A stretch of 25,911 nucleotides of DNA from Plakobranchus ocellatus. Taxonomy: Eukaryota > Mollusca > Gastropoda > Plakobranchidae. The notes beneath the pieces are model-generated. The model was not told where the DNA came from. It worked only from the letters and a program-made list of their open reading frames with translations, and made no database searches. The translations under genes and the position numbers were made by a program. The DNA lies in NCBI GenBank assembly GCA_019648995.1, contig BLXT01002074.1:407247-433157 (forward strand), given 5' to 3'. Positions 11,021-21,700 of this stretch are shown here, in pieces (the first letter of the stretch is position 1; each line of letters begins with the position of its first letter).

Positions 11021-14000
11021 TTCTTTCTATCTCAGGACTTCTCTAACTGCATTTATATGTAAGATTTTCTTGTCCACAAACTTAACCATTGACAGAATTA
11101 TAGCAGTGTGAACTGGCTCTACCCATTTTATATCGATTGAAAAGGATGCTGTTACAAAATAGTAATGTCATGTACAATTTTCTTCCATGAAAATCTTTGG
11201 AATAAAATTTCATCAGCTATTTTATATTTATAAATATGTAATTTCGTAATCTTGCTAATTACAGGCATATGTCTGGTGGCCATGCAAAAACATGTTGAAG
11301 GAATTTTAATCTTAAGATATTATTAGAAAGCTTATAGTGTTTTAAGAATGTAGAATTTTAAATTATTGAAGTATCTCTATTACTCTTTTAGTTAAGTTTA
11401 TTCAAATACATGGAGTTCTGAAAGTAAAAGTCAATTTAAAAAAAAGGGAGTTTTAAGTTTACAAAAGATTTTCTCACTTTAAGCAAACCTTTGCACAGGT
11501 AAAATTCTAACTAAAATCTTTGTTGTAATAAAGCTGTGGTGTAAATACATCATAGAGAGACTGTTATGATTAATTATAAATTTTGTGGAATGTGCTTAAG
11601 TATCATAGTTTAACCATCATGTAATGTAGGTTTTTGCAGTCGACACATCTAGATCTAGCTCAGCCCTTGTATTCTACATTTTTCAAGTGTTGTTATAGGC
11701 GTTAAAAATAAAATATTACCTTTGAAGAATAACTTCATATGTGGCCTTCAAGGTTCTGCTACAACAATTATCAAACACATTATATATATATATTGATCGG
11801 CCAATTTTGTATCTTTCTGTTGATGTTAAGTATCAGAAAACAAAATTAAAATATTTTAACCAGTTTTTTTAGTGTTAATACACTTTAGGAAATGCTAAAA
11901 AATGAAGTTAAAAATACTAATGACACCTCAAACTCAAATTTTCGACCAGCCTGAGTTTTCTGCCCATATAGGTCTGTAGTTCAAAATTACCTTTTGCATA
12001 CAAACCATAAATAGCAGGGTTTTAATTTGCTTAAAATAACATTGTTTTCACAATCAGGACTTAAAATTAATACGCAAGCAGTGTCGGAGTAACAAAAAAA
12101 TAATTTTTTTTTTTATCAGTCATAAAGGTATTTTAGAAATTGTATGATTTTCTTTGATTTCCTGCAAGAATTATCTCTTGTAAATATAATTTGGAAAATT
12201 TTGTTTCAAATAACAATGTTCACTGAAATGCAGCAAAAAATTGGTCAAATCTAAACTTTTAGCTTGTGCCTTAAAGAGTTTAAAGAAACTGTTTTAACTT
12301 TATACACAAAGAGAAGGAAATTTACAACTATGTCTACAATATAAATAATATGTTCGTATAAAAAGTTTCATGTAATTGAACAAATTTGTACAGGTTTTAT
12401 TGAAAAAAGGTGAGTTTTAGAACAATAAAATTCTCATACATATCAACATTTATTCAAGTTTTTTGTGAGATTAAAAATACTGAGGATGTACAATTACATT
12501 TGATTACCAGCTTATTTTTGGCAATCACTACAGACGTCAATTGCAAAAGACAGGTTCACTAACGTGAGAAAGGAGAGTTTTCAAGGCAGTGAAGCTCAGA
12601 TAGTAAGAAGAGTGTGAATGTTTTTAACCATGAAATAATACTTTTTTTTTTAAATAAATGAAGTACATGTATATCACATATTCATTTGTTATATATGCAT
12701 GTTTGATCTACAATATGTATTCCTATATACTTTTAATGTCTTCCTCTACATTTTGTTGTTTTTGGGTTTTTTTTTTGGTTCCACTACTGTTGGGTCAAAA
12801 TGTTATTGAACATTGTCAGTCACCTCATTGATATATAGCAATATTTTGTTTTTCAAACTCAGTGGGGAAATTATCTAGCAGATGAGTGCAAGTTTGTGAC
12901 TAGTTGAACTTTAATACTCTAGAATTAGAAATAATCCTAGTGTTATACTCTGGAATATAAGTTTTGAAAAAAGTCTATTTAAAGCCACTGTGGAGAAGAG
13001 TAATCTGCTTTTCAAGCTCGAGGTATACAATTCGGACAATTTTGACTATCCTGATAATTCTGGTTGTTCAGAGTTATTGAGATAGAGAACACATTTTTTG
13101 TCATGTGAACAGGAATTCATCATCATCATGACATATAACATGCACGTGTGATACAGACTGATGAGCAGGCTAAAGCTTTTTTTGGGTTAAAAAAAAAAAC
13201 CCACTTAAATTCCAAAAACTATTTGTAATCCATCATGACTTGCAGCTCTTATGCAGGAAATTTTCGACTTAAATCTTTTTTTAAAGTGGTGAGATATTAC
13301 ATGCTACTATGCTTAGCTATATCCAATATCTTGGCTTGATTCGTCTCCTCCTCTTTATTGAAATTCTTCGTAAGCATTTGCCTACTCAATGCTTTTTATA
13401 AAAGCCTTTTGTTGTTCTCTCTCCTCTCCTCTTCTTGGGGAGTTGACAGTGCAATTGAAATTTGTAGGGACCTTATTGTAGTGCCCTGGCCTTCACGGGC
13501 TTAGAAGCCAGAGATCATCTTGTGGTGTATTGCATGCACACAAATAAAATCTTCTTCCTCTTGATATTATTATGAAAAATTTATAAAGAAATAACCAAGG
13601 CAAAACTGGAGTCTTGAATGCAAGAACCAGTTCAACTGTCATGTAATCTAATTTTCTTAGCCTACATGCTGGTTATAAAATGTGAACACTATGCTTTTGT
13701 GATAGGTATATAATTTTATCGAAAACATTTTTTTAAACCTATTGAAATTTGTCTATAAGGTGGTTGTTGTTAAAATGTTTTTTAAAAAATTGACTGTTTA
13801 TATGCTGGTACATAGAGAACGAGAATACCAAATATAAGAGTGTCAATGGAATTTGCCATTTTTTAAAATGTGCTTTGTGCAGAAGTCTCTTATGTATTTA
13901 AGGATGTTTTGATAAGGTGAAGTTCGGAAATGATGGCCGTGCTGATAAGCTAATTGCCTTTCTTAAGTTAATTCTTGATGTGTTCATGACGGACTAAAGA

Positions 14001-14628
14001 TTATGCTGTCAAAGTTGCAGTGAAGAATGTTCTCCTGAAAAAAATTCTTTAATCTGGAAAAAAAAAATGTTGTAAAATGCAGTGAATTACCGTCAAACCA
14101 AAATACATGGCTAAACCAAAATGATTTCCAGTCCTGAAACTATTTTTTTTTCTTGAACATTACCCTGGCTGACCCAAAATATTATTAATCCAAATTGATT
14201 TATATTTATAAATTCTCAAGAATATTGGTTTAAAAGTGTTCCGCTATGGTTGCTTGCTTGTTTACTTTGGTATGAAAAATTGTGGAAAATATTTTATAGT
14301 CACAATAATTATTCATTGTGTCATATTTAAAAAATATGTTTTGTTATTGAACTGTTATTTTCTTTTGCAAAAATAGATTAAGGAATTTTTTCTTAATAGT
14401 GCAATATTGATTCGCAACATTTTTCCATGTTAGTTTTTTTGTCTGTGTTAAAATAAAGTTTCTATGAAGACTGTATATATCTATGGATGATTTTACCTAT
14501 AGCAGCATTTTTTTTCGTGCAAACCAGTCTTATTTTCATGGAATAATGCATACATGTATAATTGGTGTGCACTTTAAATATATCCATCTTCATATTAATG
14601 CAAATTTTTTTTTTTTTAAATGACAGTG
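11021..14628. other. AT-rich non-coding DNA upstream of the 14.6-kb exon
   Basis: I see no exon with credible coding character on either strand. Around 13440-13560 there is a more GC-balanced patch ending in aaataaaatcttcttcctctt, which might be the 3' tail of an old retroposon, but I cannot identify it. If the exon at 14629 belongs to a multi-exon gene, its upstream exons are not recognisable here. Confidence 0.5.
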
Positions 14629-14807
14629 AAAAGTTTTTGCACATACATTTCAAATATTTCGGCCCTGAGATCTACAAGGACCCATCTGTTGCGAGTTTGA
14701 GCCTGCCACTGAAATTCTGGCCTGACAGAGGCCTGAAATATATGCACAAAAACAAAAAATTAATCAGGGCAATTGCCACCTCTGTAGCAGCCCAACTGTT
14801 TTGCTAA
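14629..14807 (+). CDS. orphan terminal exon, unknown protein
   Basis: An acceptor with a long T tract and gacag (14624-14628) precedes an open stretch of one base plus 59 codons ending in TAA. The residues start EKFLHIHFKYFGPEIYK, include LPLKFWPDRGLKYMHK, and end AIATSVAAQLFC. Base composition is richer in G and C than the surroundings and codon use looks natural, so I believe it is a real exon. I do not recognise the family. Its entry phase (one base completes a codon) equals that of the FGD-like last exon at 6016, so an alternative terminal exon for that gene is formally possible. It would, however, remove the PH C-terminal helix. More likely it is the last exon of another plus-strand gene whose other exons are unseen or lost at the nearby gap. 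Confidence 0.55.
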
Positions 14808-14886
14808 GATAAAATTAATCGTGCAAACTCTCTGTTTCATGTGTTAATCAAAGTTTTAAAGTATTTTACATTCTGTTGCTAGAATT

Positions 14887-14892
14887 AATAAA
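14887..14892 (+). terminator. polyadenylation signal after the orphan exon
   Basis: AATAAA lies 80 bases after the TAA of the 14629-14807 exon, a normal spacing for a short 3' UTR. This supports the exon as a true gene end. Confidence 0.5.
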
Positions 14893-14930
14893 ATGAAGTT
14901 TTAAAGTCCTGATTGCTATAATTGATACAT

Positions 14931-14973
14931 NNNNNNNNNNNNNNNNNNNNNNNNNNNNNNNNNNNNNNNNNNN
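14931..14973. other. assembly gap (43 N)
   Basis: A run of 43 ambiguous bases. Order and distance across this point depend on scaffolding, so links between the plus-strand exon at 14.6 kb and sequence beyond 15 kb are uncertain. Confidence 0.99.
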
Positions 14974-15895
14974 GTTGCTTTAATTAGTATATTTTATTAG
15001 TTTGCCAGAGTAAGGTTGAAATCATTAGGAAAAGGGAAATTGCAAAACATTTGCATGCTTCTCTAACCATATCAGTGTGATGTTCAGTTTGCTACAGCTT
15101 ACTAGCTGAAGCTGTGTTGCTTATGAAACTGATAACCTTTTGCAATTGTATGTAGATAGTAAACGTGAGAGTTTTATAATTTTTAAAGAGTAATTTCACA
15201 ACTAAATGAGACACTATTCAATTTTCAGGTAAATTTAAAAAGGGTTACAGTTTGAAACATTTCTCAATTTTTAAAGACAGCTTTGAGTGAGGCTGGCAGA
15301 ATTTTGTCTTATTTGACAGCTATGCGATTTCCCTCTGCAGTCTGTTCAATCAAACCCTCATTACTACGACAATTTATTTTCAATAAAATGTCTCATTTTG
15401 TGGTCTTTGCTACGCAAATATGTTGTGTGAATAATGTTGTACAACTGTAACTTGAAACTAATCTCTTTACTCCTTTTTTTTTCTTAAACTTTTCACAAAT
15501 AATTTTGTTTTTGCCCTGCTATAATATAAAAATGAGAGTAAAAAAAAAGGACGCAAAAGAAACAAATCAATAAAATTATTACATCTACTGAGCAATGCAC
15601 TCTGTGTGTTAATTACTAAGATTCATTGCAGGCTGGTGGATGTGTGCATGTGTGCTCTTGTTCCTGCAAGTCCATGTTATAGTTCAGTGTTCTAAATCTA
15701 AGGGATATTTATTGTATTATACTTGCATTTTTTTGGATGAGGTTACTTTATGTAGATGTTTTCATTTTTGCAAAATGCATCTTGTTTTGCAGTAATTAAT
15801 GTTTGGTAAGAAAAGATAGAACAAACTTTTTTAAGAAAAGCTAAGACGTTTACTAACAAATTTTACACAGAAAAAAAAAAGGATATGATATGATC
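14974..15895. other. intergenic, no gene seen
   Basis: This is AT-rich sequence with no exon, repeat or RNA gene that I can support on either strand. Confidence 0.6.
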
Positions 15896-15984
15896 CATTG
15901 TCAATAAAACAAAGTCCTTCATTGATTCAAGATGTGTGACTCGGACAGTAGGATGTAGAAATCAGAAGATTGGATAGCCCTGTA
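15896..15984 (-). pseudogene. decayed copy of the SH2-coding exon and its acceptor
   Basis: This stretch matches 19618-19706, the 5' half of the exon at 19563-19654 plus its upstream intron edge, in the same orientation. Twenty-one bases are identical in the core (aaagtccttcattgattcaa and the next base). Over about 73 aligned bases I count roughly 82% identity. In the copy the acceptor cag has become cac, one base is lost at the exon start, and a few extra bases interrupt the exon, so it cannot be spliced or read as the original is. The rest of the exon and the terminal SH2 exon are not found nearby. It lies downstream of the gene's probable polyadenylation site, so it is a relic of a tandem duplication or a stray exon copy. 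Confidence 0.75.
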
Positions 15985-16291
15985 CATAAATAGACAGTTT
16001 TATTTTTCATAATACTAACAGCACATATTCTTTTATGGAGGATGTCAAATTACCATCAATCATTCTGTATTTGGTTTTTAAACATTTTGGATCTTAAAAA
16101 TGCAAAACTTATGCATCCCTCTTTTTTCAACAAGCTTACTTTGACCGATTGTTTTCAGAGATATAAAAGCAAAATGTTATTAAATTGACAGCATGTTCTC
16201 GAGGTATACAGACAGATTGTGGACAGATTATTCTCAGAAGTACATTGGCAGACTGCTCTGAGGTGTGTGTTAGAAGCTGTCAAGGGTCCAT
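15985..16291. other. intergenic, no gene seen
   Basis: This is AT-rich spacer between the decayed exon copy and the 35-bp tandem repeat. The open frame at 16185-16448 that reaches into it has no recognised homology and overlaps the tandem repeat. Confidence 0.5.
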
Positions 16292-16361
16292 GTCAGTTAG
16301 ACATACAAACAGTTGTCTTGAAAGCAGTCAGTTAGACGTACAAATAATTGTCTCGGAACCA
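16292..16361. repeat. two-copy 35-bp tandem repeat
   Basis: Two adjacent 35-bp units both begin gtcagttagac. They differ mainly in the second half: acatacaaacagttgtcttg in the first and acgtacaaataattgtctcg in the second. A weaker third relative may precede them in the cagacagattgtggacag stretch near 16210. Confidence 0.7.
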
Positions 16362-17687
16362 GTCCCAACAGGTTGGATGTTGCAATCATATAGCACTTCT
16401 GAGAAATCAAAATATTTTAATTTCTTCTTTGACCTATTCCTTTTCTAAAACTTTAAAAGATCACATCTAGGCTCAGTGTTAGCAAAGCTCTAAAGCTCTA
16501 ACCAGTTTTCACTAAAGCAAACCTTACACTTTTACAGAAAGACTTGCAGGCTGTTTGAATGGTTTAAGGTGTTCAAAATGCCACTTTCAAACTCATTTGG
16601 ACTGATGGTGATAATTAAAAGACAGTAATTGTAACACCCCTTGCCTCTACAAATATTTTATGGAAGTGTTTTTAAATGTTGAGATTTTAAAAATACCAAG
16701 AAAAACCAGACAAAATTGAAGCTGAAACAATGTACTTAGCTGTTTACAGATAAGGTGTCCTTTTAGTGACGTTCAGTAAACAGAAATCATGTATCATTTA
16801 TCAATATCATTCTCTGCTCTCATAAAACTAACAAATCAGTTTCAATAAATATCACCATTAGATTCCATATACAGCTTTCTTACATTTACAAGTTAGTTCT
16901 AATAAACAAAATAATTTGATTCCATTCAATTTTACAAGTAAGTCAAACTAGTTTTTTTTTAACAGACACGCATCACACAGACATACCTTTGTACTCCAAA
17001 CATTCATACATACCCTCACATAATTATGTGCACATGAGTATGAAAACATATTTAAATAAAAACAATACCATTAACTTTATACTCATAAAGATGCAGTTTT
17101 AATTTGATATTACAAAATTCAATATTACAGATATAAATTATTTATATATTTATAAATACACAAAATCTTTGTATATAATATTTACAGCATATCAGAAAAG
17201 AAAAAAGATCCATCAGAATATTGCGTTACACTGCAGCAGCACAAATTTTAGACTTCAAAAAGTATAATATTACATTACAATGAGAGTGTAATTTACATGC
17301 AATACAGAGTTACAGGACTCTTCTACTGCTTTAGAATTAACTCACCACCCAAGTGGATTCATCAATCAACTTCTTAAATCTCATAATCCTGGCAGCTAAA
17401 CTTATAAATTCATTTGCCATATAAACGGAGGGCAAACCGCAGTTGCTACAGTTTAAGATAATGCAACATGTAAGACTTGAGTATTGTTTGATCTTCATAT
17501 TATCTTCAACCCTTTAGAACTAAGGCTGAAATATCTATGACAAAGAAATTTTGCCTCAGTTCAAGTACAAACTTATACTGACTTTTACATAAGGTATACT
17601 TCCTTTGAAAACATTTTAGGCTTCAGTGATGACAATGATAATAAAAGCAGCCTTTGGTGACCAAAGCATGCTGGAACTAGGCATTAC
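16362..17687. other. AT-rich intergenic DNA between convergent genes
   Basis: I see no coding signal. If the minus-strand gene uses a distal polyadenylation site, part of this could be its 3' UTR, but I see no strong minus-strand AATAAA between here and about 16005. Confidence 0.45.
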
Positions 17688-17693
17688 TTTATT
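17688..17693 (-). terminator. candidate polyadenylation signal of the SH2-like gene
   Basis: TTTATT on the plus strand is AATAAA on the minus strand, about 810 bases after the stop codon of the SH2-like gene. It would give a 3' UTR covering about 17.67-18.50 kb. Confidence 0.45.
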
Positions 17694-18499
17694 ACTGAGA
17701 GAAATGGGCAATAACTTATTTCCAGTTTAAAGCTTCTTTAATCCAAATAAATAGTGATAATTTCATTGATCCAGTTTTGTCTTATGTTTTGCACTTTTTT
17801 TCCTGTTGTCGACTGATTCAACTAAATTGAAGCTAAAGAATCCAATTTTTTTTTTAAAACTCAAAGATCGTAAGGAAATAGTTGAAACTAAAATGTGAAC
17901 AAAGTGCAAAAAATACAGTCTAGGCTTAAACTCCAGCACTGATAAACAAATTTTTAGACTATAAACAACAACAAACTGGGCATCAAAAGTTTTTTCATTA
18001 CGTTACATCAAAATACATACTGAAAAAGTATCTTGTTTAAGTTACAGCACAGAAAATCCCTGTTGCTGCCTGACATACAATGAATTCTTACATGTACAAA
18101 GAGGCACATACAGTACAAGTGTAATTGAATTACATAAACAAATGTGTAGGGGTGCCACAAAAGACTCAAATTGCCGGTTGACAAAACAAAGGTCAAATCA
18201 ATTTTTTCTTAAAGTAAATAAGTGAAAACTTTCTAAGCCACAAGAGCAAAATTTTTCGGATGGAGGCGTGACTAATTTCCATCGTTGTAGTTAAGGGTTT
18301 TCATTGAAGGTCAGTCATGCAGAACCAAAACTCGACTACTCACTTTGTCAGACTGCAACACAAACATACAATTTACACTCTTAACATGCAAAACCTGAGT
18401 ATATAATCCCTGCTCTATTTGAGGGCGGGCTGCAACAAGATAATCTCTTCATTGACACTAAAATACCATGATGGTATTAAATCAACTTTGCTCGTTCTC
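17694..18499 (-). other. probable 3' UTR of the SH2-like gene
   Basis: Sequence between the TGA at 18500-18502 and the candidate polyadenylation signal. It has no coding signal. The minus-strand open frame at 18008-18196 has no recognised homology. Confidence 0.5.
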
Positions 18500-18743
18500 T
18501 CATCTCCGTCGCCTTCTCTCTAGCCGCACTCTGAGTGGTGTCCTCAGGCGAATGTGCTCCATGTGCTGTCCACCTTGTGGGGAGGTGATAGGCACCTGTA
18601 ACCCCACCTGGCGGTAGTGCCTGTACAGGTGCAGGATGCTCTCTGTGCAGAGGTCATTCTCAAACAAACAGTAGATGGGGCCTCCATCTCTGGTCCTGGG
18701 TGGGAGTTCTTGAACGTACAGATAAATCAACTGTCTCTGGTGA
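18500..18743 (-). CDS. terminal exon: second half of SH2-like domain and basic tail
   Basis: The first base completes a split Ser codon (AG from the previous exon plus T). It then encodes HQRQLIYLYVQEL (SH2 middle strands), GGPIYCLFEND and SILHLYRHYRQVGLQVPI, which matches the typical SH2 end in which an alpha helix contains HY followed by a short loop. The last residues are RLRTPLRVRLERRRRR and TGA. The Arg run could act as a nuclear or membrane-binding signal, which is inference. Confidence 0.75.
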
Positions 18744-21700
18744 CTGTGGACAATCAATAACATAAAACAGTAAAATCATGAAGACAAAAACCTGTTTCAA
18801 TTATGTAACATTACTATTTAGTCATTTGAAGTGGTTTGTTCATAAATATTACACTTTACAAAGATTATAGCAGAACAAAGAAATGCACTATCTACAACAT
18901 TTCAATGATATGAAAAGTGTAAAGATGTCTCCGTCTTAAACTCTTGGCCACAAAAAAATAGAAAGCATAAGAAGCGAAGTTTATTTAGAAAAAATTAGAA
19001 CTAATGAGGAGAGACAAAATTATGATGCCAAAAGCTTCTTCAGCACATACAAAGACAGATTTTCAATATTTGGGCAGTTTTCAGTTTACAGGTGTGTTTG
19101 GGGCCATATGGTCAATAGGTCTGGTTCAAAGTAAATAAGTATCTTCCTTTTTTTTTTCTTATTAAACTCCTCATAAAACTTATTAAAATCACAATAATCC
19201 ACAAGGCACCATTCCAAATCATGCCTTTCAACTGGTCACTGCACAATTGCTCAATAATGTACTGTAAAAAAATATAATAATAGATTTATACATTCAAGAA
19301 TAATGAATTAATCTATCTATTTACCAGTCAGCTAAAGACAGATTTTGAGATAACAATGACAATCATGTTTTGAACTAGTTTTTCTTTCTTACTTTTTCTT
19401 CAGGTTACAATACACTATAACATAAAGCTTTTTTTCCCCCTAGGTATCAGTTTCCTTTCTTTTTGGTGTTTCTCCGCCACATTCACATTCACCTTGTTTC
19501 CATTAAGCAATTTCATCCAACAGAGAAATAACTTATTGACTGCTCTACTTCATGGGCCCTACCTTATGGTCATGATAAATTTTCGATGGCGTCGACTTCG
19601 CCAGATGATGAAAGCACCATCCTGATCAATAAAGTCCTTCATTGATTCAAGGATCTGTGAATAAGACAGTAGCGTGTAGAGATTAGAAGACTGGATAACT
19701 CTGGAAAAGATTGTCTTCAAACTCAATCAAACTTAATCTGCAATTTATGAATTGCTAACTTGCATCTATTTTTCGGCTTTTCTGCGCTTTTTTCCTGCTT
19801 TACATATTTACAAATCAAGTTATTTCTATTTTTTCTCAGCTACTTGGATATCAAGTTTTTGTTCAACGAAAATTGATTCACAAAAAAAAAAAAATAATAA
19901 ATAACTTTCAGAAACCAACTTGCTTGTTATATAAGATATTTTTCAGTAAACACTCTGCTGTACTTCACAACATCAAATATTAATATCCAAGGAAGGTGGC
20001 AAAAGGAGAAAAAAGATGGTTTGTTATAACCCAGTAAGCTAAATCAGCAAGCTCTATTCTGTCCAATTTACAAAAAAAAAAAACACAAAAAAAATCACTA
20101 TTTGCAAATGCAAGACACCAGTTTTCCCTCTCCCTAACACACAGCCCTCTCTCCCACTTTTTAAAATTTCCATCTTTGTTTTGACACTGGTACATAGTGA
20201 CATTAATAGGACATTTTTAAAAAGCTTTTACTTCGATTTCTACTCAGATATTAAGACAGTGCAAATCTATTGACAAATGTTGAGTGAAAAAATAAAAGTA
20301 TTCTTTTTTTTTTGTATCTACATTCAGTGTCAGTCAGCTTGAAATAGCCTCTTTTGAAATAAGCTGCATATCTAATAAGTAGAAAGGGTTTTTTTTAAAG
20401 AAAAATTTCAAGGGCCTAATCAGAAAATTCTTCTTCTTCTCTTTTTCTTCAAGAGCCAAATCTGTCACAGCCATTTGCAACCAACCTATATCTTTAAGTC
20501 CCACCTTCAGATAACTTCAAAGAATTCTTATTGTTCAGACATTTACTTGTCACCGAAGGTTTCAAACTTTCAAGAATTGTCACTCTTTATCATTTTCTAT
20601 TTCACCATTTCTTGACTTTTTCAGTAAAAAGATAGGCCTTTATAGCAGCATATATTGTCCTAATTATTCATTGTTTTCCCTTCTGCTCTTCCTTGTAAAG
20701 CCTCAAAAAAAGGCAAATACTAAATACTCGATTTCTCCAGCATTTTCAACATTATTTGTAACATACGGTCAAAATCCTGTTTGGTCAGGTAAAGAGATTT
20801 AGAATGTGATTGTTTCAAATTTTTTTATTTCAGTCCATGAAGTAATATTTCAATGTTCACCATCAAATTAACACCTTTTCTAGTTATTTCCTTTCTAGTT
20901 GTCTCAGTCTAAAAATGTTAATTTCCATAGACTTGTATGTTTAAAATATTGCCCATCTCTCTGAAGACTAAGAAGTGTGATAACGTTGCATGAGTACTTA
21001 CATTGTCACCATTTACAGAGGGACACCAGCCAGGCAGCTCTCGCAGCTCATCCTCTAGGTTAACTCTTAGTTTGTTGGGCAAGCTCGATCTCCGAGACCC
21101 TGCTTGACCATCTGCTGAGCTCACATGGTCTGGGTTAATGTAGTTGTAATGCTCCATCTCATTCACACCTGCTGAGCTAGAGCGAGATCTACCACTGTGA
21201 TGACCTTGTCCTGTGCTGCTGTTAGGTATTCCCTGAGAGTTGTGCCTGACAAAAGGCTGGATATGTGGAGCTGGATGGAATGGTGGGTCCATACGGCTAG
21301 AGGCAGCAGACTGGCATTGCTCACTAGGATGAGTATCTAGGTATTCCCGACTTACTGTTCCCCTGAACATATTATGAATACCCATGGACTGGTGTGCCCT
21401 TGGCAAGGCCCTAGTATGTGGTGTATTTGATGAAACAACTATATCACCGTGTGCAAGATGCAACATTGCATTTTGGCTAGGAGGTAAAGATACAGTGTTA
21501 GTGCAAGGAGATGAAATATTTTTTGTTGCTGGCACATTTCCTGCAGCTAGATCAGGTCCAGCCATAGTCATATAATGATGGCTTGAGGGAACTCCACTTT
21601 GGACTGATGATGTCTGAGCTGAGTGATAGGTCGCAGGGCCTTGGACCTTACTGACGGAAATTCTGCCTGACCCGCTGTTGTTACTAGAGACAGAACTGTT

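Noticed and set aside
13440-13560. Possible 3' tail of a retroposon ending in a CTT-rich run
   Set aside because: It stands out in composition, but I could not find a second copy in the window, target duplications or a known family, so I do not call it.
16185-16448. 87-codon plus-strand open frame rich in Cys and Ser
   Set aside because: It overlaps the 35-bp tandem repeat, ends in a Phe-rich low-complexity run and has no homology I recognise.
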